NCBI RefSeq assembly: GCF_002554705.1
Contig: NZ_PDEP01000005.1
Coordinates: forward strand, 124,001 to 188,000
From: Longimonas halophila
GTDB lineage: Bacteria > Bacteroidota > Rhodothermia > Rhodothermales > Salinibacteraceae
Reading direction: 5' to 3'
Length of the DNA stretch: 64,000 nucleotides
The notes beneath the pieces are model-generated. The model was not told the origin of the DNA, ran no database searches, and was given only the letters and a program-made list of their open reading frames with translations. Shown here piece by piece: positions 34,491 to 44,437 of the stretch (positions are counted from its first letter, which is position 1; each line of letters starts with the position of its first letter). The position numbers were made by a program, and so were the translations under genes.

Positions 34491-36086
34491 ATGCCTGTGT
34501 CGCGTCGTGCCATTCAAATTGCCATTGGTCTGGGCCTGGTAAGCGTGGGGCTACTGGCAGGCATTCTGTTCATGCTCGTAACAGCGCCCGAGCCGTTGGG
34601 GCCCGACCGGCAGCTGCGTCCGCGCATCGAGTTGGGCGGGAATACAGTCGCCCTCCCGCGGGCCTCTGCCAACGATAGCGCAGCGACGCCCGTTGCCGAC
34701 CCCAGTCTACGCGACCTCAATGGGGCGTTTCGGCGCGTGGCTGAGCGCGTGCGGCCTACGGTCGTGTTCATTCAGATTGAGTCGCAGCGCAGTGAAGAGC
34801 GTACGTTTCAGTTCGATGGCGACATGGAGCGCTTCATGCCGCCGCGCATGCGGCAGAGCGTAGGTAGTGGGGTCATTCTGAGTGCAGAGGGGCACATCGT
34901 AACCAACCAGCATGTGGTTGAGCAGGCGCAAGCCATTCGCGTAACGCTGCCCGACAAACGACAGTATGAGGCGCGCGTCATTGGCACCGACCCGTCTACC
35001 GACCTTGCCGTTATCAAGGTGGATGCCGACGAGCCGCTTCCCACCGCTCCGCTGGGCAATTCCGACAACCTGCGGGTGGGCGATTGGGTGGTGGCCGTGG
35101 GCAATCCGTTCCGCCTGACCTCGACCGTAACCGCAGGCATCGTAAGCGCGCTGGGCCGCCAGGTCGACATTATTGATGACACGTTTAGCATCGAAGACTT
35201 TATTCAGACGGATGCGGCGATCAATCCGGGCAACTCGGGCGGGGCGCTCGTGAACCTGAACGGCGAGCTTGTGGGCATCAACACCGCCATTGCCACGGAG
35301 AGCGGATCGTACGAAGGCTACGGCTTTGCCGTGCCCACGCAGCTGATGCAGCGTGTGGTAACGGATCTGATTGAGTTTGGTGAGGTGCAGCGCGGCTACC
35401 TGGGCGTGAGCATCGAAGAGGTCGACGCCGAGCGCGCTGAGCGCCTTCGCATGGACCGCATTCAAGGGGTGTACGTGGGCACTGTACGGCCCGGCGGAGC
35501 TGCCGACCTCGCGGGGTTGCAGAACGGCGATGTAGTGCTCGCCATCGACGGGCGGCCCATCAACGCGCCGAATACGCTGCAAAGTGCGGTGGCGCAGCGC
35601 CGTCCCGGCGAGAGCATGGAACTGCGCATCTGGCGCGACGGCGCCATGCAAACGAAACGTGTTAACCTGATGGGCCGCGACGCAATGGCCTACCAGGAGT
35701 GGATGGCTGATCTTGAAGGTCCAGCCGATAGCACGAATCGCCCTCCCGATGCACCCGGCCCTACGAATCCGCCTTCCTCTCCGCCCGAATCCGATGCTAC
35801 GACGAATTTACCCGCCTGGGGCATCGGGCTGCGCGCGCTGAGCGACACACACCGCACTGCGTTCGGCGTTGACGAAGGTGCTTACGTGGTGTTTGTCGAA
35901 AACGGAGGCCGCGCTCACACGGCGGGGCTCGTGCGCGATGTGGTCCTCACGCATGTCGCAGATGAACCCGTGGCCGATGCTGCCGATGCCCAACGCCGCT
36001 TTGAGAGCAGCACGTCAGATCGTGTGCTGGTGCGCACGCAGCGTCGCGACGGCACCGGCGCCTTCTACGAAATTGAACGACCCTAA
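34491..36086 (+). CDS. htrA: HtrA/DegP-type serine protease with two PDZ domains
   Basis: A 531-residue protein from ATG 34491, where the membrane anchor RRAIQIAIGLGLVSVGLLAGILFML begins; the in-frame ATG at 34371 would add 40 residues of non-family sequence. Triad: His141 (HIVTNQHVVE), Asp171 (STDLAVIKVD), Ser249 (INPGNSGGALVN). Two PDZ domains follow, the first with GYLGVSIEEVDAERA and the second, more diverged, with PAWGIGLRALSD. A Pro/Asp/Ser linker separates them. It degrades or refolds misfolded envelope proteins. It precedes aroC by 89 bp. Confidence 0.95.
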   Translation: MPVSRRAIQIAIGLGLVSVGLLAGILFMLVTAPEPLGPDRQLRPRIELGGNTVALPRASANDSAATPVADPSLRDLNGAFRRVAERVRPTVVFIQIESQRSEERTFQFDGDMERFMPPRMRQSVGSGVILSAEGHIVTNQHVVEQAQAIRVTLPDKRQYEARVIGTDPSTDLAVIKVDADEPLPTAPLGNSDNLRVGDWVVAVGNPFRLTSTVTAGIVSALGRQVDIIDDTFSIEDFIQTDAAINPGNSGGALVNLNGELVGINTAIATESGSYEGYGFAVPTQLMQRVVTDLIEFGEVQRGYLGVSIEEVDAERAERLRMDRIQGVYVGTVRPGGAADLAGLQNGDVVLAIDGRPINAPNTLQSAVAQRRPGESMELRIWRDGAMQTKRVNLMGRDAMAYQEWMADLEGPADSTNRPPDAPGPTNPPSSPPESDATTNLPAWGIGLRALSDTHRTAFGVDEGAYVVFVENGGRAHTAGLVRDVVLTHVADEPVADAADAQRRFESSTSDRVLVRTQRRDGTGAFYEIERP

Positions 36087-36175
36087 CCCGCATCTCATCT
36101 GTAAAGAGAGATGCAAACAGGTCCCGCGAATACACCGGGGCCGTCCCCATTTTTCTGCTGATTGGTCCCACCCCC

Positions 36176-37381
36176 ATGATCCGATACCTTACCGCTGGCG
36201 AGTCGCACGGCGAAGCGCTCATTGGCATTGTCGAAGGCATGCCCGCCCATATCCCTCTGGCCCCTGCCGACATCAACGAGCATCTGGCGCGCCGCTGGCT
36301 TGGTTATGGACGCGGCGGACGCTCTAAAATCGAGAATGACAAGGTGCATATCTACTCAGGCATCCGGTTCGAGAAAACGCTGGGCAGTCCCATTGCCATG
36401 CGCATCGACAACGGCGCCTACAAAAAAGATAAAGCGGGCTGGCCCCAGAAGATGGCCATCGAAGGAGATGGTGAAGGCGTTGAACCGGTTACGCTTCCTC
36501 GCCCCGGACATGCCGATCTGGCCGGGATGCAGAAGTACAATTTTGACGACATGCGTCCCGTCATCGACCGCAGCAGCGCCCGCGAAACGGCCATGCGCGT
36601 AGCGTGCTGCTCGGTGGCGCGTGCGCTGCTGCGCCGCCTGGGTATTGAGGTGGGTAGCCACGTAACGCGCATCGGCGAGGTGGGCTGGGATGGCCCCGAC
36701 GCCTGGTACGACCGCGTCGAATTGCTCATTGAAGGCGACGGCAGCGCTCGCGCTGTCTACGAGCAGGCCGACGACAGCGCCACTCGTATGCTCGACGACG
36801 CTATGACCGAGCGGTGCATCGAGCACATCGAAGAGGCTAAAGCCAACCGCGATTCGCTCGGCGGCACCTACGAGGTCATTGCCACCGGCGTGCCGCCCGG
36901 CTTAGGCTCATACGTGCACTGGGACCGCCGCCTTGACGGACGTCTTGCGCAGGCCATCTGCTCTATCCAGGCGCAGAAAGCCGCCGAAATCGGCGATGGC
37001 GTGCGCAGCGCAGGCCGTCCGGGCTCTAAGGTGCACGATCCCATTCTGCCGGGCGAAGGCGACGAGTATCCGCGCCGCACGAACCGCGCGGGCGGGCTCG
37101 AAGGCGGTACCACAAACGGGATGCCCATTGTGGTGCGCGGCTACATGAAGCCCATACCCACGCTCATTAAACCACTCGACTCGGTCGACACCGCCACGGG
37201 CGAAGCACAACCCACGCGCTATGAGCGTAGCGATATTACGAGCGTGCCCGCTGCCTCGACCGTGGCCGAGGCCACGGTGGCATGGACGCTTGCCGAGGCG
37301 CTGCTCGAAAAATACGGGGGCGACACCTTCGACGATCTCAAAGCGCACATTGAACATGATCGTGCCGCACGGGGGCAGTAA
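36176..37381 (+). CDS. aroC: Chorismate synthase
   Basis: A 401-residue enzyme that makes chorismate from EPSP using reduced FMN. The start MIRYLTAGESHGEALIGIVEGMPA carries the GESHG motif. RPGHADLAGMQKYNFDDMRPVIDRSSARETAMRVA is the flavin and substrate loop, and RTNRAGGLEGGTTNGMPIVVRGYMKPIPT is the C-terminal signature. No other shikimate genes are present in the window. Confidence 0.98.
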   Translation: MIRYLTAGESHGEALIGIVEGMPAHIPLAPADINEHLARRWLGYGRGGRSKIENDKVHIYSGIRFEKTLGSPIAMRIDNGAYKKDKAGWPQKMAIEGDGEGVEPVTLPRPGHADLAGMQKYNFDDMRPVIDRSSARETAMRVACCSVARALLRRLGIEVGSHVTRIGEVGWDGPDAWYDRVELLIEGDGSARAVYEQADDSATRMLDDAMTERCIEHIEEAKANRDSLGGTYEVIATGVPPGLGSYVHWDRRLDGRLAQAICSIQAQKAAEIGDGVRSAGRPGSKVHDPILPGEGDEYPRRTNRAGGLEGGTTNGMPIVVRGYMKPIPTLIKPLDSVDTATGEAQPTRYERSDITSVPAASTVAEATVAWTLAEALLEKYGGDTFDDLKAHIEHDRAARGQ

Positions 37382-37949
37382 GCCATACGGCGCATTGACC
37401 GAACAGCGCATTCCCTATCATGTAATGCAGGAGACAGGCAAGGAGGAGCCACGCTACGTGGGAACGAGAAAGACACGGGCAGGTGGAGAAGAAAGGCACG
37501 CCTCAGCATACATGCCCCCAGCAGCGCCCCGCGCCGAGTTGCTTCTAACGGACGCCCCCTGTATCTTACATAAGGCGTGTAACACTTGCAATCATTGCGT
37601 TACATCTTCCGAGTCGGCTTATCATCCCCCACAGTTGGCATGTGGCTGTTTGCTATACTCGACGCAGCAGCCGTTGCGCGGTGTGTACACGGGACGCGTT
37701 TCCCGGCTTACCATGCCCCTGCATGCCCACAGGCGTGCGGACTGCACCTGTAGTCTTCAGCCGAGGCGGTAGCGAGCCGGTCTGCCGCAGCGTTTTGTGT
37801 GAATGAAAGCAGCTTTTCCACATAAGGAAATGTACGCTGCAGAAGAAGCACCTCCCGATGCCGAAACCGGCGATGCTGTGGCCCACGAAAATACTCATAG
37901 ATAGACTCCTGCAAGCCGCCTGATTTAGCGCTGTAGAGTCTCCTTTTGC
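37382..37949. other. Intergenic region without a recognisable gene
   Basis: A 568-bp gap between aroC and the histidine kinase. Reading frames on both strands are short and lack family motifs or codon bias. A weak palindrome (CATGCCCCTGCATG) near 37713 is the only structure I see. It may hold the promoter of the kinase operon. Confidence 0.5.
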
Positions 37950-39965
37950 TTGTACATGCCCATGATGATGCATAGCTCCTTCTCGTCATGCATCGCCGCG
38001 ATGCCAGCCCCCATTGTTCTGGTGGATGCAGAAGGCCACATTCATGCCGAGAGTGAGGGGTGGACCCGTGCGTTTCGGTCGCTGGCGCCGCAAGCCGATG
38101 CCGCGGCCCCGCTATTTGACCTGATCGACGATGCCGAGGGAGCCTGGCATGACCTTATTACGCGATGCCTGCGCGAGAACCGCACGTTACGCGGCACCCA
38201 GCGGCGCATCATCTTCGTGGGAGCCGGTCCGCGCTGGGTCGACTGGACGATGCGCCCGATGCAGCCCGCCGATGAGGTCGAGGCGCCGCCCGAGCGGGCC
38301 ATGCTCTACATGACCGATCGTACCAGCGAGCGCCACACCGACCGCTTACGTCAACAGGTCGAAGCCCGGTTCGATACGTTGCTCGACACCATCCAGGAAG
38401 GCGCGCTGCTCATGGACAGCGATGGCGTCTTTCGCGACTGTAACGACACCGTGCCCGAAATCTTTGGGCGCCCGCGCTCTGAAATCATCGGCTCGCGCTT
38501 TAGCGATGACAAGTGGAACGGCCTGCGATCCGACGGCACGCCGCTGGCTAACACCGAGTTTCCGTTCTGGGTCGCGTACTACGAGCGTAAGCCCGTAATG
38601 GGCAAGGTTATGGGCATCTACCCGCCCGATGCCCCGCCCCGTTGGATCCGCGTGAATGCACGCCCGCTCTTTGAACTCGACGAAGCCGATCCGTACGGTG
38701 TGTTTGTCTGCTTTGAGGATATTACCAACGAGCAGCTCAAAGACGAAGCGTTGCAAACGTCGCGCGATGTCCTCTCCAGCGTGCTGACCAGCTCGCTCGA
38801 CGGGATTCTGGTGTGGACCGCCCTGCGCGATACGCGGGGTACGATCGTCGACTTCGAGTGCGTACTGGTGAATCCACAAGGCGAAAAGCTGCTCAAGGTA
38901 TCTACCGAAGAAATGGTGGGCGCACAGATGCTGGAGCTGCTCCCCGAGCACGCCGACCAAGGACTGTTCGAGGCGTTTGTGGATGTGGTGCGCACCGGCC
39001 AGCCGTACGAAGACGAACTGCGTCTGGCGGATACGGAGGGCGGGATGACATGGTGCCAGGTGATGGCCGTGAAGATAGAGGATGGTATCGCCGTTACCCT
39101 GCGCGACGTGTCAGAGCGCCGCGAGGCTGCGCAGGCCATGTCCGTCGCCAATGAAAAGCTGGAACAGCGCAACCGCGCCCTGCGCGACTTTGCGTACATT
39201 GCCTCGCACGACTTGCAAGAACCGCTGCGCAAGATCAGCGCGTTTTCGAACCTGGTGATACAGGACTACGGCGACAAGGTCGACGAGACAGGACGCCACT
39301 ACTTGGAGCGCATGGAAGACGCATCGCGCCGCATGTCGCAGCTCATCTCAGACCTGCTTGTATACTCGCGGATCACCACACGGGCACGCCCCTTCGAAGA
39401 TGTTGATCTGAACGCGGTTGTCAATAACGTACTCAACGACTTGAGCATGCGCATCGACGACGTAGAGGGAACTGTACGTGTTGACGACATGCCCACCATT
39501 GAGGCCGATGCCACGCAGATCCGTCAGCTCTTGCAAAACCTGATCGGGAATGCACTCAAGTTTCATCGGCCTGAGGTCCCGCCCGAAATTGACGTGACCA
39601 CGGCAGTCGTTAGCCTCGATGCGCTCGACAGAAATGTCCCTGTACAGGCCAACTGCACCGAGGTGTGCCGGGTGCGCGTAGCCGATAACGGGATCGGCTT
39701 TGAATCAAAATACACAGACCGTATCTTTACACCGTTCCAGCGCTTGCACGGGCGTAGCGAGTACGAAGGAACGGGGATGGGGCTTGCCATTTGCCGACGT
39801 ATTGTGGAGCGCCACGGCGGCAGCATTGCCGTGCAGAGCGTGCCCAATGAAGGCACGACGTTTACTGTGTGGCTCCCCGTACGCCGAACGCCTTCTTCTA
39901 ACGACGCGCCTCCGGCGCCTACTCAGCATGACCAATCCACGACAGAGACGATCCTGGATGAGTGA
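37950..39965 (+). CDS. Cytoplasmic multi-PAS histidine kinase
   Basis: A 671-residue sensor kinase with no membrane segment. Three PAS-like domains are seen (about 15-130, 140-265 with the PAS core GVFRDCNDTVPEIFGRPRSEIIGSRF, and 275-395 with VNPQGEKLLKVSTEEMVG). The dimerisation domain has the phospho-acceptor His in FAYIASHDLQEPLRKISAFSNLV (phytochrome-like HisKA). The ATPase domain has N-box LLQNLIGNALKFHRPE, G1 VADNGIGFE and G2 GTGMGLAICRRIVERHGG. The ligand is unknown. It overlaps the following response regulator by 8 bp, so the two are translationally coupled. Confidence 0.93.
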   Translation: MYMPMMMHSSFSSCIAAMPAPIVLVDAEGHIHAESEGWTRAFRSLAPQADAAAPLFDLIDDAEGAWHDLITRCLRENRTLRGTQRRIIFVGAGPRWVDWTMRPMQPADEVEAPPERAMLYMTDRTSERHTDRLRQQVEARFDTLLDTIQEGALLMDSDGVFRDCNDTVPEIFGRPRSEIIGSRFSDDKWNGLRSDGTPLANTEFPFWVAYYERKPVMGKVMGIYPPDAPPRWIRVNARPLFELDEADPYGVFVCFEDITNEQLKDEALQTSRDVLSSVLTSSLDGILVWTALRDTRGTIVDFECVLVNPQGEKLLKVSTEEMVGAQMLELLPEHADQGLFEAFVDVVRTGQPYEDELRLADTEGGMTWCQVMAVKIEDGIAVTLRDVSERREAAQAMSVANEKLEQRNRALRDFAYIASHDLQEPLRKISAFSNLVIQDYGDKVDETGRHYLERMEDASRRMSQLISDLLVYSRITTRARPFEDVDLNAVVNNVLNDLSMRIDDVEGTVRVDDMPTIEADATQIRQLLQNLIGNALKFHRPEVPPEIDVTTAVVSLDALDRNVPVQANCTEVCRVRVADNGIGFESKYTDRIFTPFQRLHGRSEYEGTGMGLAICRRIVERHGGSIAVQSVPNEGTTFTVWLPVRRTPSSNDAPPAPTQHDQSTTETILDE

Positions 39966-40416
39966 CGAAAGTATTCGTATCCTGTTGGCCGAGGACGACC
40001 CCGATGACCGGCTCTTGACGCGCCAAGCATTAAAGCGAAGCCGCCTGGCCAACACGATCTCAATGGTCGAAGACGGCGAAGAGCTGATGCAGTATCTGCG
40101 TCACGAAGGGCCGTACAGCGACCCCGAGGATGCCCCGCGTCCTGGCCTTATTCTGCTCGACCTGAACATGCCTCGCATGGACGGGCGCGAGGCGCTGAAG
40201 CTCATTAAGTCGGATCCGACCCTGCGCCGCATCCCCATTATTGTGCTTACAACCTCGGAGGCTGAGCAAGACATTTTGCAAAGCTACGATCTGGGCGTGA
40301 ACGCCTTTGTGACCAAGCCCGTTACGTTCGACGGACTCGCTGATGCCATTCAGGCACTGGGCGACTTCTGGTTCGAAATCGTGAAGCTTCCCCCGCAGTA
40401 CGAAGAAACCGAATGA
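39958..40416 (+). CDS. Single-domain response regulator (Rcp1-like)
   Basis: A 152-residue receiver with no output domain. Acidic pocket: ILLAEDDPDD; phospho-acceptor Asp in LILLDLNMPRMDGREAL; Thr/Ser in IIVLTTSEAE; Lys in NAFVTKPVTFDGL. The stand-alone, extended receiver with a WFEIVKLP tail resembles the Rcp1-type regulators that pair with phytochrome-like kinases. It starts at ATG 39958 inside the end of the kinase gene and its stop overlaps the next start (ATGA), giving strict operon order. Confidence 0.93.
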   Translation: MSDESIRILLAEDDPDDRLLTRQALKRSRLANTISMVEDGEELMQYLRHEGPYSDPEDAPRPGLILLDLNMPRMDGREALKLIKSDPTLRRIPIIVLTTSEAEQDILQSYDLGVNAFVTKPVTFDGLADAIQALGDFWFEIVKLPPQYEETE

Positions 40417-42332
40417 TGACCACCACAGAGGTGATTGATGTACTCCTCGTTGAAGACGATGAGGACGACTACGTCATCACAAAGGCACTGCTGTCGCGAG
40501 CCGAAAGCATCGAGTGCAACCTGGACTGGGCGGCCAGCTACGACGAGGGGCTCAATGCCATCTTGTCGAGCGAGTATGACGCGTGCCTGGTTGACTACCG
40601 GCTGGGAGCCCACACCGGGCTCGACCTGCTGCATGCCGTCAATGAACAGGGGGGCCGTACCCCGATCATTCTGCTGACAGGCCAGGGCGACCTGGAGATC
40701 GACCTCACGGCAATGGCAGCAGGGGCGGCCGACTATCTTTCGAAAGAGGAGATCGACGCGCCGCTTCTGGAGCGCTCGATCCGATATGCTGTGGAGCGTG
40801 CCCATGCCGATCAGCGCATCCGCGAGCAAGCCGCCCTGCTCGACAAAGCGCGTGACGCCATCATCGCGTACGACATGGACGGCACGGTCGTCTATTGGAA
40901 TAAAAGCGCCGAGCGCCTCACGGGCTGGTCGGCTGAGGAGATGCTTGGAGAGGCCGCCCGCGAGCGCCTCTACACCGAAGAACAGCGCGAAAAGCTGGAG
41001 GAATGCTTCGCAACCATCGAAGAGAAAGGCGAGTGGACGGGCGAGCTGCGCCAGCAGACCAAAGACGGCGACGAACTCGTTGTGGAAAGCCGCTGGACGC
41101 TCGTGCGTGACAATGCAGGGAAGCCGTCGTCGGTGCTTGTTATCAACACCGATATTACCGAGCGTAAGCAACTGGAGATGCAGTTTCTGCGCTCGCAGCG
41201 CATGGAAAGCATCGGGCGCCTGGTGGGAGGCATTGCGCACGATTTGGGCAACCTGCTCGTGCCTATTCTGCTCGGGGTAAAGGTGCTGCAGCAGCGCTTC
41301 GACGACAACGGCCAAGTCGAACGCACCCTCTCAATGATCCAGAAGAGCGCCGAGCGCGGCTCCGACATGGTCGACCAGGTGCTCGCGTTCGCCCGCGGCG
41401 TTGATGGCGAGCGCGTTACCCTCGATCCGGGAGCCATCATCGACGAGGTCGACAAGATCATCCAGGAGACCTTTCCCGATCGCATCACAGTAGACACGGA
41501 GGTCGACGGTACCCTCGACACCATCGTGGGCGATGCCACGCAGATCCAACAGGTGCTCATGAATCTGAGCGTGAACGCCCGCGACGCCATGCCCGACGGC
41601 GGCACCCTCGCTATCGAAGCAGAAAACGTTGACCTGTCCGAGTCAGACGCCCGCCGCAACATCGACGCCGAGCCGGGGCCGTACGTACGCATTACCGTGT
41701 CGGATACCGGCACCGGTATCCCTGACGACGCGCTCGACAAGATCTTCGAGCCATTCTTCTCCACAAAGCCCGAGGGCGAAGGCACCGGGCTGGGCCTCTC
41801 CACCGCCTACAGCATTGTAAAGAGCCACGACGGCTTCATCGATGTGCGTAGCGAAGAGAACAAAGGCACCACGTTTCGCATCTTTCTACCTGTGACCATT
41901 GCCGAGAATGGGGAAGCCGAGTCGGCCCCCGATTCGGGCGATGCACACGGACAGGGCGAGGTGGTACTCATTGTCGACGACGAAGAGTTCATCCGCGATA
42001 CCGCGCAGCAGACCCTTGAAAGCGCAGGCTACCGCGCCATTGTGGCTGCCGACGGCGAAGAGGCGCTGGAGCTGATGGAGGACTACAGTGATGCGGTTGA
42101 TGTGGTCATCACCGACCTGCGTATGCCCAACATGAATGGCCACGAACTCATCGATGTGCTGCACGAGCAGTATCCTGCGCTGCCTATCATTGCGGCAAGC
42201 GGGGCCTCAGACAGCGAAGCCGATGGCCCCCTCGAGTCGGGGGCGCGCAAGTTCTTGCCCAAGCCCTTCACCGCTGAGAAGCTCTACGCCGCTCTGCACG
42301 AGGTGCTACACACGTCCACAAAAGTCGGGTAG
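40413..42332 (+). CDS. Hybrid histidine kinase (receiver-PAS-kinase-receiver)
   Basis: A 639-residue protein. Domains in order: an N-terminal receiver (Asp in ACLVDYRLGAHTGLDLL), a PAS domain (AYDMDGTVVYWNKSAERLTGWSAEEMLGE), a HisKA domain with GRLVGGIAHDLGNLLVPIL, and a HATPase domain with LMNLSVNARDAMPDGG, VSDTGTGIPDD and GEGTGLGLSTAYSIVKSHDG. A C-terminal receiver follows (VVITDLRMPNMNGHELIDVL). Such proteins can receive phosphate from an upstream kinase and pass it along a relay. It has no DNA-binding output. It is translationally coupled to the preceding regulator, so the three proteins form one signalling pathway with unknown input and output. Confidence 0.93.
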   Translation: MMTTTEVIDVLLVEDDEDDYVITKALLSRAESIECNLDWAASYDEGLNAILSSEYDACLVDYRLGAHTGLDLLHAVNEQGGRTPIILLTGQGDLEIDLTAMAAGAADYLSKEEIDAPLLERSIRYAVERAHADQRIREQAALLDKARDAIIAYDMDGTVVYWNKSAERLTGWSAEEMLGEAARERLYTEEQREKLEECFATIEEKGEWTGELRQQTKDGDELVVESRWTLVRDNAGKPSSVLVINTDITERKQLEMQFLRSQRMESIGRLVGGIAHDLGNLLVPILLGVKVLQQRFDDNGQVERTLSMIQKSAERGSDMVDQVLAFARGVDGERVTLDPGAIIDEVDKIIQETFPDRITVDTEVDGTLDTIVGDATQIQQVLMNLSVNARDAMPDGGTLAIEAENVDLSESDARRNIDAEPGPYVRITVSDTGTGIPDDALDKIFEPFFSTKPEGEGTGLGLSTAYSIVKSHDGFIDVRSEENKGTTFRIFLPVTIAENGEAESAPDSGDAHGQGEVVLIVDDEEFIRDTAQQTLESAGYRAIVAADGEEALELMEDYSDAVDVVITDLRMPNMNGHELIDVLHEQYPALPIIAASGASDSEADGPLESGARKFLPKPFTAEKLYAALHEVLHTSTKVG

Positions 42333-42565
42333 GCAGCACGCTGCCCGTGCATCTACAGGCTGCGAAAAATTAAGGGGGGATACGCAGGCATGTGCCCCGA
42401 TCCTCGTTCGCATGCATCTCCTACAGGGCCGGGTTATTGCAACATTTGGACGCTTTACCGCGCGGCTGGGCGAACTGCACAAAACAGCCTGCCGTTTCGC
42501 ATGATGTAACCGTTCTTCGCGTCCCACAGGGGCGCACCCTGCTGATCCCATAGCCCCGCCTGAGT

Positions 42566-44164
42566 ATGTCCTGGATGAACCGCCTCGTGCATCGTGACGA
42601 TGCCGCGATCAACACCTCCACTCAACCCATTTCGCCGGGCCCCAACGCCCCCCACGCCGTCGTTATTGGCGCAGGGCTGGGCGGACTCGCTTCGGCCATT
42701 CGTTTGGGCGCGCGCGGCTACCGCGTAACGCTCTTGGACCGCCTCGACCAGCCGGGCGGACGGGCCCGCGTCTTCAAGCAAGACGGCTTTACGTTTGATG
42801 CGGGGCCCACCGTGGTTACCGCGCCCTTCCTGTTTGAGGAGCTCTGGTCGCTCTGCGGAAAATCTCTGGAGGATGATGTGGAGCTCGTGCCCGTCGATCC
42901 GTTCTACCGCATCCGCTTTCACGACGGCACGCACTTCGACTACTCGGGCGACTCCGACACCATGGAGCGCGAAATCCGCAAGTTTAACCCGTCCGATGTC
43001 GACGGCTACCGGCGCTTCCTGGAGAAGAGCGAGGAGATCTTCGAGATCGGCTTTGAGGAGCTGGGCCACGTGCCGTTCCACAACTTGAGCGATATGCTCA
43101 AGATCGTGCCCGCGATGATGAAGCTGGAGAGCCATCGCACCGTGTACAGCCTCGTCTCCAAGTATGTGGAGCACCCGAAAGTGCGCAAGGTGCTTTCCTT
43201 TCATCCGCTGCTTGTGGGCGGCAATCCGTTCAGCACCACCTCCATCTATACGCTCATCGCGTTTTTGGAGCGCAAGTGGGGCGTGTGGTATGCCATGGGC
43301 GGCACCGGATCGCTCGTGAGCGGCATGTCGAACCTGATCGACGGCCTCGACGGCACCACGCAGCGCTACAACGCCGATGTGGAGCAGATTCTGGTGGATG
43401 GCGGACGCGCCAGCGGCGTGCGCCTGAGCAATGGCGAAGTTATCGACGCCGACATCGTCGTGTCGAATGCTGATGTGGGATACACCTACCGCCACATGAT
43501 CCACCCGTCGGATCGCAAAACGTGGACCGACGAGCGCGTGGAGAACATGAAGTACTCCATGAGCCTGTTCGTCTGGTACTTCGGCACCGACCGGCAGTAC
43601 GACGACATTGAGCACCACACCATTTTGATGGGCGAGCGCTACAAGAGCCTGCTCGACGACATCTTCAACAAGCAGGAGCTGGCCGACGACTTCAGCCTCT
43701 ACCTGCATCGTCCCACCAAAACCGACCCGTCGATGGCACCCGACGGCCACGATGCCTTCTACGTGCTCAGTCCGGTGCCGCACCTCGACAGCGGCGTGGA
43801 CTGGCGCGTGCAGGCCGAGCCGTACCGGCAGTCGGTCGAAGACTACCTGGCCGAAACGGTCATGCCCGACCTGGGCGAGCACCTCGTGACCTCCCGCATG
43901 CTCACGCCGCGCGAGTTTCAGATGGAGTACAAGAGCCTGAAGGGCGCGGCCTTCAGTGTAGAGCCGGTGCTGCAGCAGAGCGCCTGGTTCCGTCCGCACA
44001 ACGAAAGCGAAGATGTGGATCATCTGTACTTCGCGGGCGCGGGTACGCATCCCGGAGCAGGCATGCCCGGCGTGCTCTCCACCGCGCGCGTGCTCGACAG
44101 CATCGTGCCCGACCCCGGTGCGCTGCGCCCCGTGCATCCGAAGAAAACGTCGGCGGTCGCGTAG
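42566..44164 (+). CDS. crtI: Phytoene desaturase
   Basis: A 532-residue FAD enzyme that introduces double bonds into phytoene. FAD site: AVVIGAGLGGLASAIRLGARGYRVTLLDRLDQPGGRARVF at about residues 31-70, followed by GFTFDAGPTVVTAP. The C-terminal carotenoid signature lies at about 478-510 (YFAGAGTHPGAGMPGVL). No crtB lies beside it. Carotenoids such as salinixanthin are typical of red halophilic Rhodothermota. A fragment of a second crtI lies 0.6 kb downstream (44741-44923). Confidence 0.96.
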   Translation: MSWMNRLVHRDDAAINTSTQPISPGPNAPHAVVIGAGLGGLASAIRLGARGYRVTLLDRLDQPGGRARVFKQDGFTFDAGPTVVTAPFLFEELWSLCGKSLEDDVELVPVDPFYRIRFHDGTHFDYSGDSDTMEREIRKFNPSDVDGYRRFLEKSEEIFEIGFEELGHVPFHNLSDMLKIVPAMMKLESHRTVYSLVSKYVEHPKVRKVLSFHPLLVGGNPFSTTSIYTLIAFLERKWGVWYAMGGTGSLVSGMSNLIDGLDGTTQRYNADVEQILVDGGRASGVRLSNGEVIDADIVVSNADVGYTYRHMIHPSDRKTWTDERVENMKYSMSLFVWYFGTDRQYDDIEHHTILMGERYKSLLDDIFNKQELADDFSLYLHRPTKTDPSMAPDGHDAFYVLSPVPHLDSGVDWRVQAEPYRQSVEDYLAETVMPDLGEHLVTSRMLTPREFQMEYKSLKGAAFSVEPVLQQSAWFRPHNESEDVDHLYFAGAGTHPGAGMPGVLSTARVLDSIVPDPGALRPVHPKKTSAVA

Positions 44165-44176
44165 CCGAACATAAGC

Positions 44177-44428
44177 GTGTTATCGACAACGTTCCTCGTG
44201 CCGTCGCAGCGTGTGCTGTGGCGGCACGTGTCGTTGGTTCACCAATACGCTCCAACATTCTCGGTTTCATCTTTTTCAGAGGCGGAGAAGGAAGACAAAG
44301 CGCACTGGCTGTCGAGAACGCCTCAAGAGCGTTGCGTCGCCTTAGAACAAAGCCGCCAGATCAACTATGCTTACGATCCAGTTTCCGACCGAATTCAGCG
44401 AACTGTTGAGGTTGCTGAACGCCCATGA
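44177..44428 (+). CDS. Small partner protein of a nucleotidyltransferase pair, probably non-functional
   Basis: The C-terminal 47 residues, EAEKEDKAHWLSRTPQERCVAL then EQSRQINYAYDPVSDRIQRTVEVAERP, have the pattern of small proteins (about 80 residues, W..RTPEER...LE..R...Y......RLQR...V) encoded just upstream of DUF6036/AbiEii-like nucleotidyltransferases in many genomes. That recognition is from pattern memory. The N-terminus here is not family-like, so the start is unsure. Its end overlaps the broken nucleotidyltransferase start at 44367. Confidence 0.4.
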   Translation: MLSTTFLVPSQRVLWRHVSLVHQYAPTFSVSSFSEAEKEDKAHWLSRTPQERCVALEQSRQINYAYDPVSDRIQRTVEVAERP

Positions 44429-44437
44429 CGTGAATAA
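44367..44437 (+). pseudogene. Nucleotidyltransferase gene start, cut by MITE family A
   Basis: ATG 44367 opens a frame reading MLTIQFPTEFSELLRLLNAHDV, which has the look of the N-terminus of DUF6036-type nucleotidyltransferases (usually continuing with a ..YLLVGGYAV.. glycine motif). The frame runs straight into the MITE at 44438 and ends shortly inside it. No continuation of the gene was found after the element, so insertion was accompanied or followed by a deletion. Confidence 0.45.

Noticed and set aside
42455..44137. 560-residue minus-strand frame
   Set aside because: It is the antisense shadow of crtI; composition is His/Val-rich with no motif.
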